Shown one piece after another: positions 8,701 to 17,249 of a DNA stretch of 59,018 bases (positions are counted from its first letter, which is position 1; every line of letters starts with the position of its first letter). The stretch comes from an uncultured bacterium. Its GTDB lineage: Bacteria; Myxococcota_A; Polyangia; Polyangiales; Houyiibacteriaceae. The DNA is taken from NCBI GenBank assembly GCA_938024995.1, contig CALJDU010000101.1, positions 1-59,018 of the forward strand, written 5' to 3'. Under the pieces are notes generated by a model. The model saw only the letters and a list, made by a program, of their open reading frames with translations, did not search any database and had not been told where the DNA came from. The position numbers and the translations under genes are program-made.

Positions 8701-9417
8701 ATGGAACAGCCCCCCACGATCGACATCCGCGAACACGGCGCCGGCGAACAAGCGATGGACCGCCGCCTCTTCGTTCAGCTCCTCTGCTTCACCGCGCGAG
8801 GAGACCACAAGCCCTCGGCCTGCGCGGAGCGCCTCAAAGCGAGCTTGATCGAGAACAACATCGGAGGCGCGATCTACGCCGATGTGAACGACCCACGCGG
8901 CTTCGGTCTCGTCACCTTCAGCGAGGACCCCGCGCACTTCGTGAAGAACGTTCGCCCTGTTCTCGACGAGCGCGATGATCTTATCCTCCGCCCCGAGATG
9001 ACGATGCTCGGGCGCACGTACAGCAGCGGCTACGAGCGCGATCTCGAGCACTGGATCCTCAAGCGCCCCATCACGACGATGACCAACCCCGAGTGGCCAT
9101 GGGCGGTCTGGTACCCGCTCCGACGAAAAGGTGCCTTCGAGCAGCTGGAGGGTCGCGAGAAAGGCGGCATCCTTCGCGAGCACGCCACCATCGGCCGCGC
9201 CTACGGTGAACAGGATCTCGCCCACGACGTGCGGCTCGCGTGTCACGGGCTCGACACGAACGACAACGAGTTCGTGATCGGCTTGGTCGGCAAAGACCTT
9301 CACCCGCTCTCCCACGTCGTTCAGACCATGCGGAAGACGCGCCAGACCGCGGAGTACATCTCGCAGATGGGACCGTTCTTCATCGGACACGCGATCTGGC
9401 AATCCGGCGGGAACTAG
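8701..9417 (+). CDS. Chlorite dismutase-family haem protein (HemQ-like)
   Basis: A protein of 238 residues with the chlorite dismutase/HemQ ferredoxin-like barrel signature. A WYPLRRKGAFEQL segment precedes LREHATIGRAYG, where the His is the expected proximal haem ligand. The C-terminal EFVIGL...HVVQTMRKTR...GPFFIGH matches the second half of the family. HemQ members act in haem b synthesis as coproheme decarboxylases, and true Cld members split chlorite to chloride and oxygen. The distal residue that separates these was not assigned. I chose ATG 8701, since the 32 codons upstream are low-complexity Lys/Arg. It ends 4 bp before aroC and is probably in one transcription unit with it. Confidence 0.85.
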   Translation: MEQPPTIDIREHGAGEQAMDRRLFVQLLCFTARGDHKPSACAERLKASLIENNIGGAIYADVNDPRGFGLVTFSEDPAHFVKNVRPVLDERDDLILRPEMTMLGRTYSSGYERDLEHWILKRPITTMTNPEWPWAVWYPLRRKGAFEQLEGREKGGILREHATIGRAYGEQDLAHDVRLACHGLDTNDNEFVIGLVGKDLHPLSHVVQTMRKTRQTAEYISQMGPFFIGHAIWQSGGN

Positions 9418-9421
9418 GAAG

Positions 9422-10516
9422 ATGAGCGGGAGCTCGTTCGGACAGCTATTCCGCGTCACGACCGCTGGAGAGAGCCACGGCGCGGCGAACGTCGTGATCG
9501 TAGACGGCTGTCCAGCGGGGCTCCCCTTGAGCGCTGAGGATCTCTTGCCCGACCTCGCGCGACGGAGACCCGGGCAGAGCCGCATCGTCTCCCAGCGCAA
9601 AGAGCCAGACCATCCGGAGATCCTCTCGGGCGTCTTCGAAGGCGAGACCACCGGTACCCCGATCGCGATCCTGATCCGCAACAAGGACGCGAAGAGCAAA
9701 GACTACAGCGCGCTCCGGAACGTCTACCGCCCCGGTCACGCGGACTTCACGTTCGACCAGAAGTTCGGGCGACGGGATCACCGTGGCGGAGGGCGCTCAA
9801 GCGCACGTGAAACGGTCGCGCGGGTGGCGGCGGGCGCGATCGCGAAGAAGCTCTTGGCGCAGATGTACGGCGCGCGGGTCGTCGGCTACGTCATCCAGGT
9901 CGGCGAGGTAAAGGCCACCCTCACGGAGACCCCGACGCTCGAGGCGGTGGAGACCTTCGCGGACGGGTCGCCCAACATCGTGCGCTGTCCCGACCCCATC
10001 GCGGCTCAAGAGATGATCCAGGTCATTCAGGCGGCGCGAAAGAACCAAGACTCCATTGGCGGCGTCGCGGAAGTGATCGCCACCGGCGTCCCTGCGGGCC
10101 TCGGCGAACCGGTCTTCGGGAAGCTCAAAGCGGACCTCGGCGCGGCGCTCTTCTCGCTCCCCGCGGTCCTCGGCGTGGAGTACGGGGTCGGCTTTGGCTG
10201 CGCCGCGCTGAAAGGCTCCGAGAACAACGATGTCTTCGTGCAAGAGGACGGCGTGACCCGCACCAAGAGCAACCGTCACGGCGGCATGCTCGGCGGCATC
10301 TCCACGGGGATGCCGATCGTGCTGCGCGCCGCGGTCAAACCGACCAGCTCGCTCCCGCAGCCGCAACAAACCGTGACGCGCGACGGCGAAGAGACCACCG
10401 TGCGAACGCTCGGTCGACATGACCCGTGCCTCTTGCCTCGCTTCGTCCCGATGGCAGAAGCGATGGTCGCGTTGGTCCTCGTCGACCACGCGCTGCGACA
10501 GCGAGCGCGCGGGTGA
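9422..10516 (+). CDS. aroC: Chorismate synthase
   Basis: Catalyses the last shikimate-pathway step, EPSP to chorismate, using reduced FMN. The protein of 364 residues has the N-terminal TTAGESHG motif, the central GRSSARETVARVAAGAIAKK signature and the C-terminal RHDPC...PMAEAMVALVLVDH motif, so all three family signatures are present and the length is normal. AGGA lies 5-6 bases before the ATG. It sits between a chlorite-dismutase-family gene and an unknown gene whose GTG start overlaps the aroC stop (GTGA at 10513-10516). Confidence 0.97.
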   Translation: MSGSSFGQLFRVTTAGESHGAANVVIVDGCPAGLPLSAEDLLPDLARRRPGQSRIVSQRKEPDHPEILSGVFEGETTGTPIAILIRNKDAKSKDYSALRNVYRPGHADFTFDQKFGRRDHRGGGRSSARETVARVAAGAIAKKLLAQMYGARVVGYVIQVGEVKATLTETPTLEAVETFADGSPNIVRCPDPIAAQEMIQVIQAARKNQDSIGGVAEVIATGVPAGLGEPVFGKLKADLGAALFSLPAVLGVEYGVGFGCAALKGSENNDVFVQEDGVTRTKSNRHGGMLGGISTGMPIVLRAAVKPTSSLPQPQQTVTRDGEETTVRTLGRHDPCLLPRFVPMAEAMVALVLVDHALRQRARG

Positions 10517-11079
10517 TCTTCTGGGACGGCTCGCCGGTCTCGCTCGACCCGTGGCGCGCCGTGGACGAGATCTCGCTGTCCAGGTCGCTCTCTTTCGTGG
10601 GAGCCGGTTTCGCGGCCGCAGAGAAGCTCAACACGGACGGCGAAGGGGTGCTCGCGAAGCGCTTCGGGTTCGAGGTCCACCGTGACCATCCAGACCGCGA
10701 TCTCTACGGTGAGCGCGGCGCGGTCATCACGACCTGGCGATTTCCCAACGGACGTGAGGTGAGCAAGCCGCTCGGGAGTTCCTTCGCGGTCGACCGTGAG
10801 CGCGTGGTCTTCTTCGACCAGGAGGTCTCGTTCCTCTGCGCGGATGGGCGCGACTGGCTGAAGCAGGACCTCTATCGCGGCCTCGGTGTGAACCGTTACC
10901 TGCGCGGGGTCGCCGCCGCGTGGACGTCAACCGGTTGCTGGGTCGGCTTGCAGCTCGACCGTTTGGGGCTCGCGGAGTTCCCTGTCCTGCACGACGAAGC
11001 GCTCACCTTGCTCGGCGAGCGCTTCATGTTGCTCATCGTCAGCGGCGAGGTGTCGGCGCGCGCGCCTTGGCCCGCCTGA
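10513..11079 (+). CDS. Unknown protein translationally coupled to aroC
   Basis: A soluble protein of 188 residues with no signal peptide. I chose the GTG at 10513 because its GTGA overlaps the aroC stop; earlier in-frame ATGs lie deep inside aroC. It is mixed alpha/beta with conserved-looking segments (VIFWDGSPVSLDPWRAVDE, DRERVVFFDQEVSFLCADGR). I recognise no family or catalytic motif. The tight coupling suggests it is expressed with aroC, but a role in aromatic synthesis is only a guess. It is convergent with the next gene with no bases between the stop codons. Confidence 0.75.
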   Translation: MIFWDGSPVSLDPWRAVDEISLSRSLSFVGAGFAAAEKLNTDGEGVLAKRFGFEVHRDHPDRDLYGERGAVITTWRFPNGREVSKPLGSSFAVDRERVVFFDQEVSFLCADGRDWLKQDLYRGLGVNRYLRGVAAAWTSTGCWVGLQLDRLGLAEFPVLHDEALTLLGERFMLLIVSGEVSARAPWPA

Positions 11080-13335
11080 CTACTCGATCGCGGTGCAGCG
11101 GAACGAGCCCGCCGCGACGTTGTTGTCTTCGAGGCACTCGTTGTTCTCGCCCGTGTTGTCACCGACGTCGTCTGCGCGGAAGAAGAACATCACGTCAACG
11201 CCCACTTCCGCTGCGGGGACCTCGTAGCTGAACTCGACGATCTCCATCGCGCCAGGGACGAGCGCCCCCGTGGTTCGCGCGGTCCCCACAGCGCGATGCA
11301 CACCGTCGGGCTCACCGATGTAAAAGGTCACCGCCAAGCCTGGGCCGACCGAGACGAGCCCGTTGTTCACGACGTTCGCGCGGAGCACCTGCCCCGGAGT
11401 GCATGACCCCGCGACCGCGCTCGCCTCTTCGCCGACAAGATCAGGCGCGTCGAAGCTCTGCGGGTTCTGCCGGAAGCTGTTGAAGCGGCGCCAGTTGGGC
11501 ACCACCGTGGACGGTACGCCGAGATCTTCGCGGATGTTCGTCACGCTGTAGGCGTGTTGGTTCCAGACCTTCCGCGTGCCGACCCAGTTGTCAGCTGCGT
11601 CGCGGAAGACACGCACGCCCGCGAGCAACCCCGTAAAGCCTGGGATCGCGGCGCACCGGTTCACCGCGGCGTTCGCCGCGAAGACGATCTCGGTGTTGCC
11701 GTCCGCGTCGACGTCCGCGATGACCGGGTACTCGATCAGGGTGTGGGAGTTCTGCGGGACCTGCGCGACGACCTCGCCGTCCGCGCCCGCGTAGATCCGC
11801 ATGTAGCACTCATCGTTGTAGACCACCTCGGCGCGACCATCTCCGTCGAAGTCGAAGACCGAGCTGCCCGTGATGTTGCTGCTGGTGTCCTGCGTCGTCT
11901 GTGACCAGAGCACGTTCTCATCGCCATCCGGATCGAAGACCGAGTAGGACATCGCCCCTGCGATCCCGATCTCGGGCAAGCCGTCTCCATCGAAGTCCGC
12001 GATGGTCGGAGGTCCGCCACGACCACCGCCTGGTTGCGGAACCGGACCGAAGAGCCGCTCTCCGTCGCTCGCGCGGACGATGGACACGTTGCCGGAGTGA
12101 ACCACGACGATGTCCGGGATGTCGTCCGCGAAGAAGTCGCCCACGCCGATGAAGCCGACCGGGAGCGTGCGGTCCTCCCAGAGCGTCGACCCATCGGCTT
12201 CGTAGACGGCTTGCGCGGTCACGATCTCCAACGCCCCATCCGCGTCAGCGTCGTAGACCGCGCTCACGACCGCGCGTGGAGACGTCGCCGCGCAGCACCC
12301 GTAGCTCGATGGCGGGTTCGCGAAGCGCAGGGTTCCGTCGCTCTCGAGCACGGTCGCTCCAAAGATCACCTCCGCCGCGCCATCGCCTTCGAGATCGGCG
12401 ATCGACGGTGCCCCGAAGTCCATCCCGTACGGCTCGAGGGTGTACGGCGTCCCGTCGACGTTGCGGCTCTCCCAGATCAGCTCACCGGTGTTCGAGAAGG
12501 CGAGCATCCGGCTGCCGCGACAAGGGCCCGCGGTCACGATCTCGGGCGTCCCGTCGCCGTCCAGATCACCGAGCGCGATCCCGCTGTCACCGCAGAGCGT
12601 CGCGTGGGTGATCGAGAAGAGCTCTTCACCGGTGTCGCCGCGAACCACCCGAAGCACGCCGCGGGAGCCGTAGGACATCGGCCCATACGTCATGAAGACG
12701 ACCTCCGGCACTCCGTCTCCCGTCACGTCACCGACGACCGGTGTCATCATGACCTGGACGTAGGTCGGCTCCACGTCGGAGCCGCTCCAGTGCCACTGCT
12801 CCTCGGGCTCGAAGACACCGCTCGGCGGGAAGTACTCGCAGCGCCCCTCGGGTCGCGGGAGGCACCGTCCAATGGTCGGATCGCAGATCTCGTCGACGGC
12901 GCAATCGAGCAGCTCTTCAACGCACTCGTTGCCGGGTTCCACGCAGGCCTCACCGATACACAGTTCCCCGGCGGCGCAGCAGGTGTTGTCGCCCCCGCAG
13001 CGGAGCGTCTCGCAAACCGGCAGGCACATCGCCTCGACGCACTCTTCGCTGTCGTCGCAACAAAGACCGCCGCATCGTTCAACAGGTGGGCAGTGCAGAC
13101 CAGTGTCGGGCGGAGCCGTGTCGGTTCCCCCGGTGTCCGCCGGACCAGTATCGGTTCCCGAGTCCACGACGCCGACGCACCGATTGTCGCGGCAGACGAG
13201 CCCCGCGCCGCAATCGCTCGACGTCTCGCAGCTCCCCATCGGAGCGGTGTCGTCGTCGCCTCCGCACGCGACCAGCGACAGGGCGCCGACCAGGATGAAC
13301 AAAGAGCGCCCAGAGAGAGAAGCGGAGAAGCCCAT
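11080..13335 (-). CDS. FG-GAP/VCBS-repeat lipoprotein with CARDB-like C-terminus
   Basis: A predicted lipoprotein of 751 residues. The lipobox (LSLVAC) is followed by Gly-Gly-Asp-Asp-Asp. An N-terminal Cys-rich part (about 30-170) includes CETSSDCGAGLVCRDNRC and several CC pairs, interrupted by a Thr/Asp/Pro tether. The centre holds repeated calcium-type FG-GAP motifs such as DVTGDGVPEVVF, DLDGDGTPEIV and DFDGDGLPEIG, which predict a beta-propeller. The last 130 residues look like a CARDB adhesion domain with a closing pair of cysteines. It probably acts at or outside the outer membrane in adhesion or binding. The downstream-facing neighbour on the same strand is another Cys-rich lipoprotein. 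Confidence 0.9.
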   Translation of the reverse strand: MGFSASLSGRSLFILVGALSLVACGGDDDTAPMGSCETSSDCGAGLVCRDNRCVGVVDSGTDTGPADTGGTDTAPPDTGLHCPPVERCGGLCCDDSEECVEAMCLPVCETLRCGGDNTCCAAGELCIGEACVEPGNECVEELLDCAVDEICDPTIGRCLPRPEGRCEYFPPSGVFEPEEQWHWSGSDVEPTYVQVMMTPVVGDVTGDGVPEVVFMTYGPMSYGSRGVLRVVRGDTGEELFSITHATLCGDSGIALGDLDGDGTPEIVTAGPCRGSRMLAFSNTGELIWESRNVDGTPYTLEPYGMDFGAPSIADLEGDGAAEVIFGATVLESDGTLRFANPPSSYGCCAATSPRAVVSAVYDADADGALEIVTAQAVYEADGSTLWEDRTLPVGFIGVGDFFADDIPDIVVVHSGNVSIVRASDGERLFGPVPQPGGGRGGPPTIADFDGDGLPEIGIAGAMSYSVFDPDGDENVLWSQTTQDTSSNITGSSVFDFDGDGRAEVVYNDECYMRIYAGADGEVVAQVPQNSHTLIEYPVIADVDADGNTEIVFAANAAVNRCAAIPGFTGLLAGVRVFRDAADNWVGTRKVWNQHAYSVTNIREDLGVPSTVVPNWRRFNSFRQNPQSFDAPDLVGEEASAVAGSCTPGQVLRANVVNNGLVSVGPGLAVTFYIGEPDGVHRAVGTARTTGALVPGAMEIVEFSYEVPAAEVGVDVMFFFRADDVGDNTGENNECLEDNNVAAGSFRCTAIE

Positions 13336-13366
13336 GGCAAGAGTCTACCGCGACCGGGGACTCTTC

Positions 13367-14875
13367 CTAACGACAGCAGTAGGCGCCGGTGAAAAAGCCG
13401 CCGCGACAGGCCGCAGAAGAGGTCGCCGGTTCGCACACTCGCTCCACCGCGACGCAGCAGCTCGCGCCGGTCCACTCTCCTTCGCCGCGACAGAAAGTGA
13501 GGTTGCCCGCCACGCATTGCCGGATCTCGGGCAAGCAACAGGTCGCACCGGTCCACAAGCGACCGCCGCCGCGGCAGTAGGTGATGTTCCCGGCGGTACA
13601 GCTCATCCCGCTATCGACACAGCACGAACCGCCCGTCCAGACGGTCGACCCGCCGCGGCAGTAGGTGATGTTTCCACTGACGCATTGCCGCCCGCCTCCG
13701 ACGCAGCACGACGCGCCGGTCCAGAACGCGTCACCGCCTCGGCAGTAGGTGATGTTGCCGCCGGTGCAGGTCCTTCCGCCGCCAAGGCAACACGCGGCTC
13801 CGGTCCAGACTGCGTCGCCGCCGCGGCAGTAGGTGATGTTGCCGTTGGTACAGGAGCGCTCTCCGCCGACACAACACTGCGAACCCGTCCACCGCATGTC
13901 TCCGCCGCGGCAATAGGTCAGGTTCCCACTGGTGCACACCAAGTCACCGCTCAGGCAACACTGCGTCCCGTTCCAGGTGCCGCCTGCGCTGCGGCAGTAG
14001 GTGGGGTTCCCGGCGACGCACTGCGTTCCGCCTGGTGCGGGACCCGTCGGCCGGTTGCCGCAGATGCCCGCGCCCGAACAGCTCAAGCTCCCGCCGCAGG
14101 TCGCGCGGTCACAACACGCTTGGCCGAAGCCCCCACATCGCACGCACGTGCCGTCACGACACGCGTTCCCGCTCGCACAGATGCGGCCCGGGCAGCACGA
14201 TGATCCCTCGCGGCCGCAGGCGTCCATGGTGCAGGTGCCGGCGTTGCACGCGAGCCCCAGGTTGCAGCGCCCGTCGCAACAAGACGCCCCCTCCGAGCCG
14301 CAGGGCGGAGCGCGACACGAGCCAGCCATGCACAAGAGACCGGCGTTACAGAGCGCCCCATCACAGCACGGTTGACTGGCCGCTCCACAACTCAACGAGG
14401 TACAGCGGGCCTCCTCGCACATCAACCCGAGCATGCACGCGCCGCCCGCGCAGCACGGTTCGGTCGGTCCGCCGCACGTCGAACACACCCCGCCGAAACA
14501 CACGAGCGGGTCTTCGCAGCGCGGTGACTCGACGCAGCAGAGTTCACCGTCAGCGCCGCATGACTCGGCGTCGGGTTCCGCGTCGGCATCGGTCGCGTCG
14601 GAGAGGGCATCCGAGGCGTCGGCCGCGTCGGGTTCCGTCACGTCAGCGTCGCCCGCGTCCGTCTCACTAGGGCCGGTGTCGAGCGCGTCCATCGCGGTGT
14701 CTCGCTCCGCGTCCGCTCCGCCTGAGTCACGCGTTCGCGGCGTGTCGATCTCTTCGCCCGTCGCGCACCCCGCGACCATGAACACGAACGCCAACACGAC
14801 AACCCCACGCACGTCGCTATCGTCTCGCGGCGTGCGAACCGAAGCAAGCTTGCCGCCCCGTGTCGCTGACACCAC
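13367..14875 (-). CDS. Cys-rich lipoprotein with 28-residue tandem repeats
   Basis: A lipoprotein of 502 residues. The N-terminal signal ends in a lipobox (MVAGC), followed by an Asp/Ala/Ser/Thr-rich tether to about residue 105. Then come about five modules of the type CGxxGxxCCxGxxCxxGLxC (about 105-280). The C-terminal half is a tandem array of seven copies of a 28-residue unit plus one degenerate copy. Each unit has an initial Cys, then GN-x-T-Y-C-R-G-G, W-T-G and a C-C pair, giving four cysteines per repeat. The protein would be an extended disulfide-rich rod. No family recognised. The first M may be too early: in-frame starts nearer the hydrophobic segment are possible. An 84-bp DNA repeat underlies the array. 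Confidence 0.88.
   Translation of the reverse strand: MVSATRGGKLASVRTPRDDSDVRGVVVLAFVFMVAGCATGEEIDTPRTRDSGGADAERDTAMDALDTGPSETDAGDADVTEPDAADASDALSDATDADAEPDAESCGADGELCCVESPRCEDPLVCFGGVCSTCGGPTEPCCAGGACMLGLMCEEARCTSLSCGAASQPCCDGALCNAGLLCMAGSCRAPPCGSEGASCCDGRCNLGLACNAGTCTMDACGREGSSCCPGRICASGNACRDGTCVRCGGFGQACCDRATCGGSLSCSGAGICGNRPTGPAPGGTQCVAGNPTYCRSAGGTWNGTQCCLSGDLVCTSGNLTYCRGGDMRWTGSQCCVGGERSCTNGNITYCRGGDAVWTGAACCLGGGRTCTGGNITYCRGGDAFWTGASCCVGGGRQCVSGNITYCRGGSTVWTGGSCCVDSGMSCTAGNITYCRGGGRLWTGATCCLPEIRQCVAGNLTFCRGEGEWTGASCCVAVERVCEPATSSAACRGGFFTGAYCCR
13436..14020 (-). repeat. 84-bp tandem repeat array (seven coding copies)
   Basis: Units begin on the minus strand at 14020, 13936, 13852, 13768, 13684, 13600 and 13516. 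Six are exactly 84 bp and the last is 81 bp. The core GGCAGTAGGTGATGTT (plus-strand reading) recurs at 84-bp spacing. The bases 13370-13435 hold a decayed eighth copy. The array is in frame within the Cys-rich lipoprotein. Confidence 0.95.
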
Positions 14876-14884
14876 TCCTTAGGC

Positions 14885-15310
14885 GTGACCCGCGTTCGCA
14901 TCGTCGAGTTTCTCTTACTGCTCGTCGCGTTCGGGATGACGACCGAGGTCTTCTTCAAGCTCGACCGCGCTCACACGGTTCGCAAAGAGGGCGTGTTCTT
15001 TATGCGCTTCTTCGATGGCTGCGTGCGTGTCGACGACGAAGAGTTTTGCAACGCCTACACGCTCGACGACTACACGCGGGGGTGTGACGACCTAGAGGTC
15101 CTCGGGAAGAACGAACGGGTAGAGGTGGTCCTGTCGCGCGAAGGCATTTGGCCGTTCACGAAAACGCGCTTTGTCGGGATCGATGCACCGTGTCGCTTCA
15201 TCGACAACGGGCCCAGTTGCGGGCTCTGGGGGATACAGCGGCAGGAACGCATCGAGCGAAAGAAGTGGTGTCCGAACTGTCCCCGCTCGCTTCTCGATCG
15301 AATCCCATGA
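14885..15310 (+). CDS. Small membrane-anchored protein of unknown function
   Basis: A protein of 141 residues beginning at GTG 14885 with one hydrophobic segment (about 8-22), followed by a soluble region with eight cysteines, including CVRVDDEEFC and WCPNC near the C-terminus. The WCPNC pair recalls a thioredoxin-type CxxC but the rest does not match that fold. It is divergent from the Cys-rich repeat lipoprotein with only about 10 bp between starts, so the two promoters must overlap or lie within the genes. Function unknown. Confidence 0.65.
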   Translation: MTRVRIVEFLLLLVAFGMTTEVFFKLDRAHTVRKEGVFFMRFFDGCVRVDDEEFCNAYTLDDYTRGCDDLEVLGKNERVEVVLSREGIWPFTKTRFVGIDAPCRFIDNGPSCGLWGIQRQERIERKKWCPNCPRSLLDRIP

Positions 15311-15315
15311 GATCG

Positions 15316-15885
15316 CTACGGACTCGACAAGTTGGACGGCGCGATCGTGCTGAGCTCGGTGAACCCAAGCGCGTAAGGGTGGATCGTTCCGCGTTCATAG
15401 CTCCCGATCCAGATTCGGTAGGTCCCCCCGGGAAAGCGACCCCTCACGAGGGGGTTGGTTCCTTCGTGGTCATCGTTGCAGCGGAACGTCTCGTCCGGCA
15501 TCTGCACCACCAGCGTGATGTCCCCAGGCGATCTCGCCAAGACTGCGAGCTCGGCGAACTCGACATCGACCGCGAGGAAGTGATCCGGCGCCTCCGAGAT
15601 GAAGCCGTTGCAGCTTCGGTCAAAGGTCGCGGCGTCGACGACCCCGCCGCTCATCCCGTTCACGGTTGTCGGGTCGGGCGTGAACCCCGGAACGAGCCGA
15701 ACCGTCTCCGGACTCGGATCGCGAGACACCGGCGCGTGATTCCCAGCTCCAGTGGTGACGACGCGCGACTCGCTCCCGGCGCTCTGGACGCCGCTCTGGA
15801 TCGCGATCGGCTGCGGCGCGTCGGGCGCGCCCGAGCACCCGAGCATCGCACCGAGGAGGACGTGTGCGATGGACGAGCGCTTCAT
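15316..15885 (-). CDS. Small lipoprotein with PPC-like beta domain
   Basis: A predicted lipoprotein of 189 residues. The lipobox (GAMLGC) gives Cys at about residue 17, followed by a Pro/Ser/Gln-rich linker to about 65. The C-terminal 115 residues form a beta-rich domain with DHFLAVDVEFAELAVLAR, TLVVQMPDETFRC and GTYRIWIGSYERG. This pattern resembles the bacterial pre-peptidase C-terminal (PPC) or related jelly-roll domains that follow secreted proteases. No enzyme domain is attached. It is convergent with the previous gene, with 5 bp between stops. Confidence 0.75.
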   Translation of the reverse strand: MKRSSIAHVLLGAMLGCSGAPDAPQPIAIQSGVQSAGSESRVVTTGAGNHAPVSRDPSPETVRLVPGFTPDPTTVNGMSGGVVDAATFDRSCNGFISEAPDHFLAVDVEFAELAVLARSPGDITLVVQMPDETFRCNDDHEGTNPLVRGRFPGGTYRIWIGSYERGTIHPYALGFTELSTIAPSNLSSP

Positions 15886-16041
15886 CGCTCAGCCCGTCGC
15901 GACGCGAGTGCGTGAGCTTGAGCTGGCCCCGTGACCGAAGGCGCGGCTGACTTGCAGCACGCGAGAAAGAACAATGCAGCGCAACAAGATCGCATGCGCC
16001 GTTCCTAACACGGAGGCGCGGGAGAGGGATCGCCGACGCGC

Positions 16042-16272
16042 TCAGCTCAGCTCAAAACGGAAATCCTCGATCACCCCGTTGGCGAGGAGCTGCTCGCACA
16101 TGGCGCGGATGGCGGCGGGGTCGGTTCCGTCGGCGACCTCGAGCTCGATGTACTTCCCGACCCGGGCCGACGTGACGCCTTTATGACCCAGCTCGTGGAG
16201 GGAACGCTTCACCGCGTCCCCTTGGGGATCGAGCACCTCGCGCTTGAGCGTCACGTAGACCTCGACCTTCAC
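16042..16272 (-). CDS. purS: Phosphoribosylformylglycinamidine synthase subunit PurS
   Basis: The small structural subunit of the three-part FGAM synthase (PurL-PurQ-PurS), which converts FGAR to FGAM in purine synthesis. The protein of 76 residues is the usual length, and its VEVYVTLKREVLDPQGDAV start and the central GVTSARVGKYIELEV segment are diagnostic. I chose GTG 16272, which overlaps the purC stop as GTGA; a longer frame reaching 16368 would be inside purC. It is the last gene of purB-purC-purS. PurQ and PurL are not in the window. Confidence 0.92.
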   Translation of the reverse strand: MKVEVYVTLKREVLDPQGDAVKRSLHELGHKGVTSARVGKYIELEVADGTDPAAIRAMCEQLLANGVIEDFRFELS

Positions 16273-17249
16273 GACTGCACGTCCCGGAGCCGCGCCAGGT
16301 TGGTCGCCATCCGCGCCTTGGGCTCTTTGGTGTTCGGCATGAACGGAACCCCGCGGAGGGTATCGCACGCCTCGATGTAGCGGCGGCTCGCCTCGATGCG
16401 CACGTCATCGGGAATCACGGGGATCTCCCCCTCGCCCTCGTACCCCACCGACTTGAGCCAGCGGCGCACGTACTCCTTGTCGAACGACTGCGGCTCCTCG
16501 TGCTTGTCGAAGCGCTCGGCGTACGAACCGAGGAACCAATATCGCGAACTGTCCGGGGTGTGGATCTCGTCGATGACCACGATGCGACCATCGGGCGTCT
16601 TCCCGAACTCGTACTTGGTGTCGACCAAGATGAGCCCGCGCTCTTCCGCGACCTTGCGACCATGCGCGAAGAGGTTCCGCGCCATCTCGGCCGCTTCGTC
16701 AAAGTCGCGCTCCGTGACGTGACCCATCGCGAGGATCTCTGCGCGCGACGCGCTCACGTCATGGTCGCCCTTCGCGGCTTTCGTGCTCGGCGTCAGGATC
16801 GCTTCGTCGAGCTTCTGGTTCTTACGCAGTCCGTCTGGAAGCGCGTTGCCGCAGAAATCGCGGACGCCCTTTTGATAGTGCGTCCAGATGCTCGTCGAGG
16901 TGACGCCCGTGATGTACGCGCGCATCACCATCTCAACGGGCAGCGGCGCGCACTCGATAGCGAGGAGCGCGTTGGGATCGGGAACGTCGATCACGTGGTT
17001 GGGCGCGATGTCCTGGGTCTCTTCAAACCACCAGGCCGCGAGCTGGTTCAAGACCTGACCCTTGAACGGGAGCGTCCCGAGCACGCGATCGAACGCGCTG
17101 ATGCGGTCGGTCACCACGAGCAAGCGTCGACCGTCCTTCGTGTAGTTGTCGCGGACCTTGCCTTCGTACTTCTCGCCAAACCCTTGCAGGTCGGTGCCGT
17201 TGAGCGTTCGTCTGCACCCAAGGCGAAGCGTTTCTTCAGAAACCGTCAC
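16269..17249 (-). CDS. purC: SAICAR synthase
   Basis: Phosphoribosylaminoimidazole-succinocarboxamide synthase joins CAIR with aspartate in purine synthesis. The protein of 326 residues is of the longer SAICAR synthase type. It shows the N-terminal YEGKVRDNYTKDGRRLLVVT and SAFDRVLGTLPFKGQVLNQ motifs, the central EMVMRAYITGVTSTSIWTHY segment and the LILVDTKYEFGK...VIDEIHTPDSSRYW signature. The GTG start at 17249 overlaps the purB stop (GTGA), with an AAGGAGAG Shine-Dalgarno in the purB end. It is the middle gene of the purB-purC-purS unit. Confidence 0.96.
   Translation of the reverse strand: MTVSEETLRLGCRRTLNGTDLQGFGEKYEGKVRDNYTKDGRRLLVVTDRISAFDRVLGTLPFKGQVLNQLAAWWFEETQDIAPNHVIDVPDPNALLAIECAPLPVEMVMRAYITGVTSTSIWTHYQKGVRDFCGNALPDGLRKNQKLDEAILTPSTKAAKGDHDVSASRAEILAMGHVTERDFDEAAEMARNLFAHGRKVAEERGLILVDTKYEFGKTPDGRIVVIDEIHTPDSSRYWFLGSYAERFDKHEEPQSFDKEYVRRWLKSVGYEGEGEIPVIPDDVRIEASRRYIEACDTLRGVPFMPNTKEPKARMATNLARLRDVQS

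Noticed and set aside
13436..14020. CRISPR-like regular repeats
   Set aside because: The 84-bp repeats are continuous and in frame with the Cys-rich protein; there are no unique spacers.
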